From Cryoendolithus antarcticus (Eukaryota > Ascomycota > Dothideomycetes > Cladosporiales > Cladosporiaceae), in contig NAJO01000023.1 in the NCBI GenBank assembly GCA_002077065.1, forward strand, positions 186,001 through 250,000: a stretch of 64,000 nucleotides of DNA, read 5' to 3'. Below the pieces are notes generated by a model. The model saw only the letters and a program-made list of their open reading frames with translations, was not told the origin of the DNA and did not search any database. The position numbers were made by a program, and so were the translations under genes. The first letter of the stretch is position 1. Every line of letters begins with the position of its first letter. Shown here piece after piece: positions 41,980 to 52,352 of this stretch.

Positions 41980-44352
41980 TCATGTCCCTCCCTCGAGCAC
42001 ACTCTCCCATAACTTCCTCGCAACAGCCTCAGCTCCGCCGTCCGCCTCCGCCTTACTCGGCTCTTTAACAATGGGCGGAGCACCAGCGAAAGACACACCT
42101 CGCCTCTGCGGTCCGGTTCTCGCTGCCACCGGGCCCCTGCCCGCCGTAAGCGCGGGCTTCGCGGGACTGATCGAGTTCTTAGGCGGTGAGGCCGAAGTCG
42201 CAACATGGCTGGGCAGGTGCTGAGAGGCAGATGTAGGAGGTGTGCCGATGGCTGCCATCTCAGGAGGCCGTCGGTCTCGCACAGGAAGGGAGACCGCGCT
42301 CTTGCTCCCTCTCAACGCTGCTGCCGTGCCCTGTGCCGCGCCTTGCCCCCTAGTCCCGAGCTGCAGTTGAGGCTTCGAGCCTGGTCCAGTGGGCGGTGGC
42401 AATCCAAGCTTCCCTCGCAGTCCCTTGCAGCGCTGTAGTCGAGCAATACTCTCAGCAAACGGATCCCGAAACTTCTGAACCACCCTCAGCTCCGTGTGCA
42501 CAGCCTTGAAGCGTCCCTGGAAGATTTCTGGTCCGAGTGTAGAACTCGCGAGACGTTCCATTGGCAGACCAGAGATCGAGTTCGAGCCTTCCGCATTGGC
42601 GGTGTACGCTGCAGCGAGGTTAAGGTATGACTTCAGACTCTCATTCCGGCGATCGTAGACGTGAGCCGGGACAGCAGGTGGGCGAAGTGACTCCATCTCT
42701 GCGATTGCCTTCTCTTGCAGCATCTTGAGTTCTGTTCGTGAGCGTCCTAAAGCTGGTGTCGCGGCGCCGGAAGACCCCGAAACTGTGCTGCCACCCGGTG
42801 AGATGGGCACTCTGCCGCTGATGCTTCCACGATGCTGGGCTGCAAGCGTAGACTCCTCTTCCGGGGTGTGAAAGTGGCTATGCTTTGGTGTGTTTTGAGT
42901 CATGGTATTCGTGCCGCTGCTGGTCGCCGGATGCGAGCCGGAGGGGATGAAACGCGAGACTAGCTCGTCCTGGTCGGCGAGATCTTGCGAGAGGTTGCGG
43001 GAAGAGTCCATCGAGGCGTCCGGGGATGATCGCTTGCTGTGAACATCGTCGAGGGCTGTGATATTGCTTATTCGTGCTGGTGCGGCAAGTTGCGCGCTGT
43101 TCCGGCGGAGGAATTGGGTGGTAGGATTGGCATGCTCTTTTGTAGTCGAGACCACTCGCTGGTGCTGGGCTGATCGAGCGGGCAGTTCATCCTGTGCTGT
43201 GCGTCCAGTGTTCGGAGGTCGCTGGACTCGTGGCATACTTCGAGGACTAGGCTGATCCTCTTCGTCGCTTTGTTCCTCGTGCTCCTCCTCCTCCTCCTCC
43301 TCCTCCTCCTCGTCATCATTATCTGCTTCTGCCTCAGCACCTGCATCGTCATCCTCGTAGCTCGCCGCTGGCGTCCCATCTGCCTCAGCCTCTTGTCCCT
43401 TCCCATCCCTCTGCGCCTTGACCTCGGCGGCCATAGCGAGACCAACCTCATTAGCCAGCGCCCTAGCCATCTCTACCTTCCCGGAAGGCCGATCCTGCAC
43501 CACACTTGGCCGTCTCGAGTTATCCGCAGTGTTTTGTCGCGTGCTGTACGGACTCGCACTCGCACTCTCCTCGGTCCACTCGTCTTCTTGCATCCCACTG
43601 CCTTCCATCTCCGGCACCTCCTCAGCATCACTAGTGTCATCGGAGCTGCCGACTGCGAAGCCTACCTTCTTTGGGCCATCACGTTTGGCCTGCAGCTGCT
43701 CTGCAAGCTCGACCTCCTGCTGATGCAAGTCCTTCTCCGCTGCGACCTTGCCAAAGTCTGCGCTTTTCGGTCGCTTCGATTTTGGCCTCAGTCCAGGTGA
43801 TGGAGGTGCTCGTTGCGTCGATCCAAGGGCTGCCAGATTCTTCCCAGAGCCCAGTCGCTGCAGCTGACCATGTGAGTAATTCTTCTTCAGCTTCGTGTGC
43901 GATGTATTCCGTGGTAGTTGGGAGCTGGTCATGTTGCGCCGGATGGGAGGTTTCGGGACCCCGACACTCTCGTTGAGGCTGCCCGGCAACCGGATTTCTG
44001 TGTCTCCCTCATGACTCCTCTGACGTATATGGGTGTGCGCACCGGTAGGACCATGTGCAGGTCCATTAGCCGCTTGGCGCGCCATCTTCGCGAGATTACG
44101 ACCGCTGCTGTGATTCCGTGGGAGCACGACACGGGCGTGAATCTTCGGGCGGACGGCATGTCGAGGTTGGAGCGGTGCTTCGCTGGGGTTTGAGCCGGGA
44201 GATGTGACATCTCGAGAGCTGTGTCGAGTGTAGCCATTACTCGACTGACTCGAGTGGCGCTTCATGGGACTCGGGCGCAGTCCACCACTGCCGGGATAGA
44301 GTGGAGAGGGCGACATGGCGGACGTTTGCGGCTGTGGTGAGGCGACTGGCAT
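41980..44352 (-). CDS. TCO89: TORC1 subunit Tco89-like protein
   Basis: 790 aa, single exon, mostly disordered. The N-terminal third carries the conserved block ARVVLPRNHSSGRNLAKMAR, which I associate with filamentous-fungal Tco89, a TORC1 component at the vacuole that links nutrient state to growth. Further conserved pieces are RRNMTSSQLPRNTSHTKLKK, QRLGSGKNLAALGSTQR and a KRPKSADFGKV block. A later helical segment has SLKSYLNLAAAYTANAEGSN and FKAVHTELRVVQKFRDPFAE. A run of Glu encoded by a CTC repeat lies near the middle. Identification rests on motif memory and is good but not certain. Confidence 0.75.
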   Translation of the reverse strand: MPVASPQPQTSAMSPSPLYPGSGGLRPSPMKRHSSQSSNGYTRHSSRDVTSPGSNPSEAPLQPRHAVRPKIHARVVLPRNHSSGRNLAKMARQAANGPAHGPTGAHTHIRQRSHEGDTEIRLPGSLNESVGVPKPPIRRNMTSSQLPRNTSHTKLKKNYSHGQLQRLGSGKNLAALGSTQRAPPSPGLRPKSKRPKSADFGKVAAEKDLHQQEVELAEQLQAKRDGPKKVGFAVGSSDDTSDAEEVPEMEGSGMQEDEWTEESASASPYSTRQNTADNSRRPSVVQDRPSGKVEMARALANEVGLAMAAEVKAQRDGKGQEAEADGTPAASYEDDDAGAEAEADNDDEEEEEEEEEEHEEQSDEEDQPSPRSMPRVQRPPNTGRTAQDELPARSAQHQRVVSTTKEHANPTTQFLRRNSAQLAAPARISNITALDDVHSKRSSPDASMDSSRNLSQDLADQDELVSRFIPSGSHPATSSGTNTMTQNTPKHSHFHTPEEESTLAAQHRGSISGRVPISPGGSTVSGSSGAATPALGRSRTELKMLQEKAIAEMESLRPPAVPAHVYDRRNESLKSYLNLAAAYTANAEGSNSISGLPMERLASSTLGPEIFQGRFKAVHTELRVVQKFRDPFAESIARLQRCKGLRGKLGLPPPTGPGSKPQLQLGTRGQGAAQGTAAALRGSKSAVSLPVRDRRPPEMAAIGTPPTSASQHLPSHVATSASPPKNSISPAKPALTAGRGPVAARTGPQRRGVSFAGAPPIVKEPSKAEADGGAEAVARKLWESVLEGGT
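43282..43311 (+). repeat. (CTC)10 triplet repeat inside TCO89
   Basis: Ten CTC units on the plus strand, read as consecutive GAG (Glu) codons in the minus-strand TCO89 gene. Triplet runs change length without breaking the frame, so this tract may vary between strains. Confidence 0.9.
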
Positions 44353-45055
44353 GGCGGCGGTGACCTTTGGTATTCACTGTGGCGCTGCTGGTGCTGGTGC
44401 TGCCGCCGCTTAAAACCCCTTCGTGTGGTCCACCTCTGCCGCGATTGCCTTCACTGCGCAGTCGCTTACCCTAAAGTGACTCTCTCAGCTTCCCAGCTGC
44501 AATTGATCTCACCGTCCTCCGCCCTTCACGTTGTACCACGGTCGCAGTACCCCTCCCCCTCGTGGCTTCCTCGTGCAGGAGAGGCGGTGTATGCAAGCCC
44601 GATCGTGTGGTGTCGCACCCTACCATGCAGCCTTGTCGCGTGTTCCAGGAGTCAGTCAAAGGTCGTACAGCGTTTGGCGACAGCCTCGTGGCATGTGTAA
44701 CACTGCACTGTCTAGCTCAAGTTGTGCAAGAGCAGGTGATGTGCCAAAACCGAGTAACCGCGGTGGGGCGGTTCAAGAGCCGGCGGCGCGAAGATCTGCC
44801 GGAAGGAAGAGCTGCATTGGGAAAGAATTGCCGAGCTGGCATTCCAGTTGAGTGTGAAAGTATTCAATTATGTAAGCAGGTCGTCAACCAAAAGACCTTC
44901 CTCAATTGGCCACCCTAAATGTCCTGGCTCGCACAATCATAACCCGGTACCTGCTATAGCTGATGGTTTAGAAGTAGAAGCCTCGTCACTGGATCAAGTC
45001 TTTGCCAATGCTCGTCCTCGTCTTGGGTTACATCTCATAAGATCCTACACACAAA
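44353..45055. promoter_or_regulatory. Divergent promoter region TCO89 / asparaginase
   Basis: 703 bases between two divergent starts. No coding signal; both promoters lie here. Confidence 0.4.
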
Positions 45056-46393
45056 ATGCCCTCCTCCAAGCCCGCATCTGTAACACCCAACATCATCATT
45101 CATGGCGGATGTGGCAACATCACCCGTGAGAACTTAGCGCCTGACGCCTACAAAGCATATCGCGCGTCCCTGCTTGCGATACTCGACAGCGCCAATAGCA
45201 AGCTTCGTCAGCCGGGAGCCAAAGCCATAGATGTCGCAACCTATGTAGTCTCGCTGCTTGAGAACGACACTCTCTTTAACGCTGGCCATGGTGCGGTCTT
45301 CACCCGCACTGGCACCCAGGAGCTGGAGGCTAGCGTCATGGTCTCGCGCGGCTACCGCAAGCGTGGTGTTGGTGTCATGAAGCTCAGCCATGTCAGGAAC
45401 CCCATCTTGCTTGCCAAAGAAATGCTGATCCGAGGTAACGAGAACGATGGTGGCGGAGCCCAGGGGCATGTGCAACTTGCTGGCGAGAGTTGTGAGCAGT
45501 TAGCATCAGAGTGGGGTCTTGATATGGTCAAGCCGAGCTACTTCTGGACTAAGAAGCGATGGGCAGAGCATCGCAGGGCTCTCGGTAAGAGTACTGATGA
45601 TGCCACCTACGATAGAAACCGAGAGGCTATTGATGATGGCCACGATGAGAGTAGCCCAGACGTGGGTGATGAGACTGTCATAAGCAAGCCCTTCAGCAAT
45701 CCTACGTGGGACAGCAAGGAGTACCTCCCGCAAGGCACTGTTGGGTGCTGTGTACTGGACAGCGACGGCGTTACGTGCGTTGCTACATCGACGGGCGGTA
45801 TCACCAACAAGCTTCCAGGTCGTATTGGCGACACACCTACGATTGGTGCTGGGTTCTGGGCAGAGGAGTGGACCGTGTCATCGACGTCGAGCTCCCAGCC
45901 GTTCTACGCGGCGTCGCCACTCAGTCGAATAATTAGTGACTGTCTACCTAGTTTGGCGGGCTATCTACGCCTACCGCAGCAGTCTGAGGAGGAGTCGAAC
46001 TGTAGTAGACCCAGCTACCGTGCCGTAGCTATCTCAGGCACAGGAAATGGCGACAGCTTCCTCCGACTCAACGCGGCTCGCACTGCTGCTGCGATTGCCC
46101 GCTTTACATCACAAGTGCCTGCTTCACCCGCAGCATCATCAGACTCGCACACTTCGCTCCAAGCAGCTGTCACGGCCGTGGCAGGCTCGAACGGTATGCT
46201 GCAGCAGAGCGCAGAAGACCGATGGCGCAAGACTGGTGAAGGCGAGGGCGGCATCATTGGCCTTGAAGTCGACGGTGCAAGCGGGAAGAGCACGGTGGTA
46301 GCGGACTTCAACTGCGGTGGCATGTTCAGGACGTGGTACGATGAGGAGGGCAAGCCACAGATGATGGTGTTCAAGAAGGAGTACGAAGCCTAG
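45056..46393 (+). CDS. Ntn-hydrolase L-asparaginase, threonine-nucleophile type
   Basis: 445 aa, single exon. The alpha half starts with NIIIHGGCGNITRE and includes LFNAGHGAVFTRTGTQELEA, both typical of plant-type asparaginase / isoaspartyl peptidase. The precursor should self-cleave before Thr228 (PQGTVGCCVLD), making that Thr the nucleophile of the beta subunit. Binding motifs TSTGGITNKLPGRIGDTPTI and ISGTGNGDSFLR follow. A charged linker precedes the cleavage site. The family hydrolyses Asn and beta-aspartyl peptides to Asp. No signal peptide is seen, so it is probably cytosolic. It is convergent with the next gene, with only 18 bp between stop codons. Confidence 0.92.
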   Translation: MPSSKPASVTPNIIIHGGCGNITRENLAPDAYKAYRASLLAILDSANSKLRQPGAKAIDVATYVVSLLENDTLFNAGHGAVFTRTGTQELEASVMVSRGYRKRGVGVMKLSHVRNPILLAKEMLIRGNENDGGGAQGHVQLAGESCEQLASEWGLDMVKPSYFWTKKRWAEHRRALGKSTDDATYDRNREAIDDGHDESSPDVGDETVISKPFSNPTWDSKEYLPQGTVGCCVLDSDGVTCVATSTGGITNKLPGRIGDTPTIGAGFWAEEWTVSSTSSSQPFYAASPLSRIISDCLPSLAGYLRLPQQSEEESNCSRPSYRAVAISGTGNGDSFLRLNAARTAAAIARFTSQVPASPAASSDSHTSLQAAVTAVAGSNGMLQQSAEDRWRKTGEGEGGIIGLEVDGASGKSTVVADFNCGGMFRTWYDEEGKPQMMVFKKEYEA

Positions 46394-46411
46394 CTGCGCC
46401 AGAAACTGTAC

Positions 46412-47485
46412 TCATCGCTTCCCTTCCTTCGCGAGCAACTCCAAGTACTGCGCCACGATTCCCACGATCGTCTCCTCGAAGCTCTTCAACTTCCCGAAAG
46501 TCTTCTTGGTCTTCTCGATGTCAGTCGTGATCCACCACTTCGGCTCACTGACGCCATTGTTGGGCAGTCTACCATCCTTGACAGCATCAGGGAAGTGCTT
46601 GTCCACGATCGCCTTCGCGTCATTCCATGCCAAATCTCCACCACGGTTCGTGAGCAAGAACGCTTGTCCACCCTTGACATCTTCTCGCAGCGACTCAATG
46701 TGAGCTTTGGCCGCATCATCGACATCGATGACTGCCATGATGCGTGGACGAGATGTCTCAACTGCTTCTTGACCGCGAACGACAGCCAGGAAAGCTGCGT
46801 TCGTCGTCGCCAGCAGGTCCGCCACAGAATTGGCGTTGTCATGACGGCCGCCGACGACTGAGGGATGGATGGTGATGACATCGAAGCCGGGCCTGTTCTC
46901 TTCGACCCACTTGTCGCCAGCATTCAGTGCAGCGATCTTGGACTGCACATAGGCGACAATCTCGACCGCATATGGAGGTGGGATCTCGTCCGCGCGGTCG
47001 TCAGGGCCATAGATCTTGTCGTTCGTCTCTGAGCCAGATAATACTCCAAAAGACGGAACAGTGACCATTGAGCTGGTGATCACGATGCGCTTGACCGACG
47101 AGTGCTCCTTGGCTGACTTCAATATGTTGAGAGTCCCTTGGACGGCAGGTTTGACAAGCAGTGCTTCAAAGTCCGTCGTATTGCCTCCCACAGCGGCATT
47201 GGCCATGGCATCGCCTTGGGGGATTGGGGATGCCACATGGACGATATACTTAACGTTCTTCGCTGCTTCGTCGTAGGCATTGATGGCGAGAATGTCGGGC
47301 ACGACAATGGTCGTGAGTCCGTCGACGAACGGCGCAAGCACAGGATTCTTGTGAAGTGCATCGGCTTTGGCCTGGCTTCGTACTGCTGCTCGGACGTGGT
47401 AGCCTTTCTGCAGGGCGTATTTGAGAGTGGCGAAGCCCACAAAGCCAGTACCTCCTGTCAGGAGTAAGAGATCGGATGTCGCCAT
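46412..47485 (-). CDS. NAD(P)-dependent ketoreductase, DFR/GRE2-like extended SDR
   Basis: 357 aa, single exon. The extended-SDR cofactor motif TGGTGFVGFATLKYAL is at the N-terminus, with RAAVRSQAKADAL after the second strand (the Arg suggests NADPH). Other family marks are VKYIVHVASPIP, KRIVITSSMVTV (Ser of the active site), the Tyr-x-x-x-Lys pair (AYVQSKIAALNAG) and VITIHPSVVGG. Dihydroflavonol-reductase-like enzymes in fungi reduce aldehydes and ketones, such as methylglyoxal in yeast Gre2. The substrate is unknown here. Confidence 0.9.
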   Translation of the reverse strand: MATSDLLLLTGGTGFVGFATLKYALQKGYHVRAAVRSQAKADALHKNPVLAPFVDGLTTIVVPDILAINAYDEAAKNVKYIVHVASPIPQGDAMANAAVGGNTTDFEALLVKPAVQGTLNILKSAKEHSSVKRIVITSSMVTVPSFGVLSGSETNDKIYGPDDRADEIPPPYAVEIVAYVQSKIAALNAGDKWVEENRPGFDVITIHPSVVGGRHDNANSVADLLATTNAAFLAVVRGQEAVETSRPRIMAVIDVDDAAKAHIESLREDVKGGQAFLLTNRGGDLAWNDAKAIVDKHFPDAVKDGRLPNNGVSEPKWWITTDIEKTKKTFGKLKSFEETIVGIVAQYLELLAKEGKR

Positions 47486-48517
47486 TGTGGTCGATTGCTG
47501 TACCGGAAGACGATGCGGGCTTGGGATTGCTGTCAGGTTTGTTTCGCTGCAGAGAGCGTCTGCTAGGCCTCTCTATAAGCGTGCGCATCAACACATATGC
47601 CGCGGAGCACGACATATCATGATGGGGTATGCTTCGTGAGCTGGTCGAGCGGTGACTAATCAATGTTGTGGCGACATCGCTATGATGTCTGTGCCATCGA
47701 CACAAGGACTGGCCTGAATGTGTGCAGCCTCTAGGATATCTTGGCTGATGATAGACAGCGATTATCAAGATGTCAATGTTGACACTCGACCGAGGTGATA
47801 CCTCAGATGAGTAGGTAAGCAGGTGTTTGCCATCTGCTCAGCGTCTCATCTCTGCACGGTGCGCAGATTGTCTCAACGCAGAGCTAGCGAACGAGCGTCG
47901 GCCAGACAGCATGTACGGGCAGAAATCGTTGGCCGAAAGCTGTCGAGGTGGTTGAATGGCTGCCGACAATGGCGACCCAAGACCTGCGGGTTCTGCAGGC
48001 GACACACTATTCCTCCACGGCACCGACGCACGATGTCGCATCTGCTCGATGACTTTACCCGCTGACAGTTTGCGCCAATGGCTTATTAGTAGACAACAGG
48101 CAGCAGCGGACACCTGTTACGCCGTTCCGAGAAGCGATAGGGATCGTTTGTCGTTGAGGTAGCTACCCGGAGATCCACTGCAGGCAAGACACACGCCACG
48201 ATGTCGACGGAGGCTCGCTTGCAGAGATAGATGACCAAGCTGTGCCAAAGTTGACCGTCCCAGATTAGTGATCAAGCGGACAACTGTACACAATGTCAAG
48301 CGGTGAGCGCATGAGACCCGCAAAGTGACGCAGCGTTGGCCAGAGTGAAGAACTACTGAGATGATGTGTGGAACGGGACAGAAATTGGAGCGTACTTGCC
48401 TGATGAGGGCTGAGTCTAGGCTCGCAGTTGCCGATTTACATAGCATCCACCATCTCGCCAACATCATCTGTTCTTGTTCACTCGATTGTCTCATTAACGC
48501 CATCAGTGCCACCCATC
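47486..48517. promoter_or_regulatory. Divergent intergenic region, 1.03 kb
   Basis: Between the ketoreductase and carbonic anhydrase starts. No gene was recognised; it should hold both promoters. Confidence 0.4.
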
Positions 48518-49340
48518 ATGTCGCAAGCTAACGCTCTGGCCGCGAGTCTCGTCGAACGTAACAAGTAAGGCAGCAATCCTGGACTGTAGTCCAAACAGTG
48601 CGCTAACTGCGTTTAAGGAAGTATGCCACCGAGAATCACAAGCCAATGCCGCTACTTCATGGTGCAGATGGTAAACTTCGCCGTGGGACTGGAGTGCTAG
48701 TCGGTAGGTCGTCAGCACAGTACTTTCGGTAACTCACAGGTCACGCTGATCAGCTGGATCCAGTGACCTGCGTAGACCCGCGCATCGTACCCGAAACCTT
48801 TCTCGGCTTTCGTCAGCCAGGCTTCGATCCCATCGGTAAGAGTCTACTATCTTGCGAAGTCGGAAATCGTGTGCTGATTTCTGCAGCACTGCCCGTGGTG
48901 CGTGTCATTGGCGGCCGCGTCAAGCATGCCGTCACGAACATCGTCGGCCTTGACGCTGCGTTTGGCATCGACACGATCTTCATCGTCCATCACACCGGTA
49001 AGCTGAGCGTGGTCTACCGAGTGATCATGCAGTTGACGTGTCTGTCAGACTGCGGTCTCACGCACAACACCGATGTTTCTCTCAAGGCCACCTTGAAAGA
49101 CAAGTTTCCTGGAGAGACCGCACGTGTTGAAGAATTGTCCTTCCACCCCATCGCCCAGTCAGTAGCATGACCTTTTTGTTGCTGGGATGTATTGTGCTAA
49201 TATGGCTCCACACCAGGTTGGGCGAGAGCGTGAGTGAGGATATGCAGTATCTTCGCGAGCATCCTCTGATCAAGAAGGACATGACCTTGAGAGGTTTCCT
49301 ATATCACATTGACTCCGGTCTGCTGGAGGAAAAGTCATGA
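48518..49340 (+). CDS. Beta-class carbonic anhydrase, six exons
   Basis: The exons were rebuilt by hand: 48518-48564, 48618-48703, 48764-48835, 48887-48997, 49049-49157 and 49218-49340 (the last acceptor AG falls at about 49215-49217). Introns are 51-60 nt, and every junction keeps frame into family text. The product is about 182 aa. Zinc ligands are Cys47 (TCVDPRI), His104 and Cys107 (HHTDCGLTH); the Asp49-Arg51 dyad is intact. PVVRVIGGRVKHAVTNIVGL and LREHPLIKKDMTLRGFLYHI are further hallmarks. The enzyme interconverts CO2 and bicarbonate. There is no targeting signal, so it is probably cytosolic. It is close to the minimal length for this class. Confidence 0.88.
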
Positions 49341-50111
49341 GGATGGACCAGCGGACCAGACTATGAGGGTGCACTGCCGTTCATAGTCTGCCATGCGAGC
49401 TTTGCTCGAAGAGCAGTCAGATACTCGGATCGAGTGCGCAGGCTTTTGGAAGCGATCGATGGCTAGCGCCTCTCTTTGTACGACTAGCATTTTGCAAATA
49501 CAGGCCTGTTTGAAGGAGCAGCAATGAGCTGTCGAAGGGCGCTAGACTCGCAATCTGCCTAGCGACCTTAGGCAGTATCACATCTGAGCGCTGTGAGTCA
49601 GCATCTGGTGTCGATAGCTAGAAAGGTGAGTAATGAGCAGTGAACAGCTCATGCCGCTGCAAGTCAGTAACACCCGGGAACGGATCATGAGTGAAGTGTC
49701 GTCAGTCTTACTGACGAGTTCCCTCCGAGGCAGGCTTTCATCTCCCAAGCAAGATCGAGAGTCATTGTCTCAGACCTCACTGCGATTCCAGCAGCATCTG
49801 TCGCTTTGCAACCGGCATCGTCTTCCGCCCTGCTCACACCGATGTGGCGTGGGTTGGTCTCTGGTGAGTGGTGACTTACTTGAGCGTATGCATTGTGCAA
49901 GCCTGCGTCGTCATTGCAGGCGGCATCACCAGCCAACGTGTCAAGCTATAGACGTGAAGTGAAACGAGATGGTGGTGATTCCGCCACACAGTGATTACAT
50001 CGGACAGCAGGTACTTGGTCAAGGTTCGAGTCGCAGTATTTCCTTCTTCTCTTGTCCCTCATCTTCTTCAAGTAGCAACCTGCAGACCTAGCGCGTGCTT
50101 CCTACGCTGCG
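49341..50111. other. Intergenic, entry to the duplicated region
   Basis: 771 bases with short frames only. No supported gene; the 3' part is the promoter side of family 1 copy A. Confidence 0.35.
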
Positions 50112-51647
50112 ATGTCCCTTTTGCGCGCCGCGCGAAGACTCTGGTCCGTACGCGTTGCGAGATGGGGAGCCTGGGAAGGCTTGAAACGTCAGATCTTGGA
50201 CCGGCTCATCACTGAGACCGTACGTGAAACACGCGCGCTCTGCCAACCCGGCATGCCAACAGTAAGCCCAAAAGCGACCAGGACCAGCAAGACCCGCAAC
50301 AGCTGTGCACGACACCTCAACAGAAGGCAGCAACAGCTCAGAGTCGATCGCCGAGGTCGCATCGTTCGCCTGGGCCAGAGCTCCGACTCCAGTGGTGGAC
50401 CATGCACACCGCATTTTGCCCGCCGTAGACGCCCTGCAGCCACACCTGGAAGCGAACCCGCCGATCCTATTCAGCCTGCAACCATAGGGGACATCGCAGA
50501 AGCCGAGCAGAATGGAGTGCCGCAGATTGAAGTACCGTCACAAATTGTTCAAGGTCGGGTTCTGCTGCACGCCTTCTCGCGAGAGCATCGCAAATTTATT
50601 GAGGAGATGGAACGGCTGACCGCATTGATCGACGACATTGAAGCAGCGGGGCCAGAGGGAGAAGGTGGCAACGTATACCAAACGCTGGAGTCTGAGAGGT
50701 TGCGGCTACAGCACGCCGAGGAACTCGAGCGCTGGAGCGGTATCGGAAAGAAGTTAGACCAGGGAGCGCTGAGGCAGTGGCAGCGCGAGCAAGCTTCCAG
50801 AGCGGAGACAGGCGTTTACTTGGGCGAGACTGTTCAAGACGACGCCTCGGAGCTTGCACACTTTACGGAAGAGCTGACCGCAGAGCACGAAGACCTATCG
50901 GAAGCCAGTCCTCAGAGCCCATCTTCAGCGCTGTTGTCCCGCGCTGCCTCGGACGCAAGATTAGATGCTGAGATACGAGATCAGATGCCAAATATTTCGG
51001 CGGCTATCACTGCCATACACGAACATCGAGACACGTACGCGGAGTAGAGGCACAAGCATGAGCAAGGAGAAGTTCCTGGCCTACCGAGTTGGTCACGCTA
51101 CTGGACAAGGTCTGAGTTTGATGTCCAGCACTTACAAGAAGGTATGCGCAGAACACGACACACCATCGAGATTCAGCAGTCCTTGGAAGGTCGAATAGCT
51201 GTTGCCCGTGCCAGAGGTCTTGGCCCTTTCGATGATGAGCAATGGCGCCTGTTCCCGGAGGACACAACGGAGGGATATACTGGCAGTGAGGATGCGATGC
51301 GAATGAACAGTGCACCGGCAAAGAGAATACTGGACTGGAGGTATGATCCGAGAGAGAGTGGGTGCGTTGATGCGAATTTGTGCGCTGCGGACAGAAAAGG
51401 GGACTGCTTATTGGGACTGGAGATGGCGAGAGATCCGGAGCCGGGAGAGTCGTTGAGCTGTTGTGAGGATGATGAGCACATGATGAAGATGATCGTGGAG
51501 CACAGGGCTGGTCCGTATCCGAGATTTGGGCGAATGCTGAGTGTCAAGAGCTGGAAGGAGCATGAGATGGTGCGTCCAGCATACTGCAGGCTGACCTTCG
51601 ATAGTGCCTTGAGGCGACGTCCTGGAGGGTTCCAAAAGGCGCCGTAG
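50112..51647 (+). pseudogene. Family 1 copy A: near-complete, one in-frame nonsense codon
   Basis: One continuous reading frame of 512 codons is interrupted only by TAG at 51045-51047; 311 codons stand before it and 200 after it. The N-terminus is Arg-rich (SLLRAARRLWSVRVARWG). A conserved block LRVDRRGRIVRL follows, then a helical region (REHRKFIEEMERLTALIDDI), then SRAASDARLDAEIRDQMPNI. After the stop comes GLGPFDDEQWRLFPED, GYTGSEDAMRMNSAPAKRIL and DPEPGESLSCCEDD. Copies B and C have Arg (CGA) and Gln (CAG) at the stop position, so the TAG most simply arose from CAG. Function and family are unknown to me. The upstream 311-residue part may still be made. Confidence 0.6.
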
Positions 51648-52352
51648 AGAGCGCGGGCAGCCAAAGATTCGATTTTGCGCTCTCGTACGCAGATAATCAG
51701 GGACAATACCTAAGATGCAACACGACTGTGAGACCACATACTGCTATCATCTGTGACAGCTGATAGTATAGTAACCTTCTTCTCCTCATAACGCGCTCTT
51801 GCCGTATAGCACGCTAGCGGGTCCTGTTACTTCCTATTCTCCCTGTCTCTCGGCGATGCTCTTGCGCAATCTGATCTCGTACCAATTCAGCTTAGACGCG
51901 CGTTGTCCAGTTGCCAGTTAGGATGTCCACATTCGCTAAGCACGTGTGGTTCACACTGTGCGTACCCGGAATGCAAGAAGGTAAACAAACGACGAAGTAT
52001 GGCGGTCCCGCTAAGAGTACGAGTGCTAGTAGCGACTATTTCGCAGGATGCGAGTTGTCATCAGCATGTGCGTCGCGTCGTTGCGATCATCATCGATCAT
52101 CGAAGGTGAGAGGGGACTGCGATTTTATAGTTTCGGTTCCACTACGCTAGCGCCGATGCTCTGACCTCACTTCGTTTTCTCTCGCACCCTTCTTGCATCA
52201 TTCTCATTGAACACCACCACACTCAAGCGCCCCAGTACTTGCCATACTCATTGTCCATCTCGGACTCTACCAGTGACATACCGCCTGTCGGTGTCAATCT
52301 GATCTCTCATCTGTGCCCCGACTAGTTGCGACGCCTTCCACCGAATTCGCCG
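51648..52352. other. Intergenic between copy A and the minus-strand ORF
   Basis: 705 bases; short frames only, no recognisable family 1 text and no transposon ends seen. Confidence 0.35.

Noticed and set aside
48704..48739. 36-nt intron in carbonic anhydrase with acceptor at 48739
   Set aside because: Too short, and it inserts residues before the zinc-site strand; the acceptor at 48763 restores the expected text.
50020..50035. GGTTCGAGTC resembling a tRNA B box
   Set aside because: No A box at the right distance and no acceptor-stem pairing around it.
51045..51047. Programmed stop-codon readthrough in copy A
   Set aside because: UAG followed by AGG is not a known readthrough context, and paralogues have sense codons there; a nonsense mutation is simpler.
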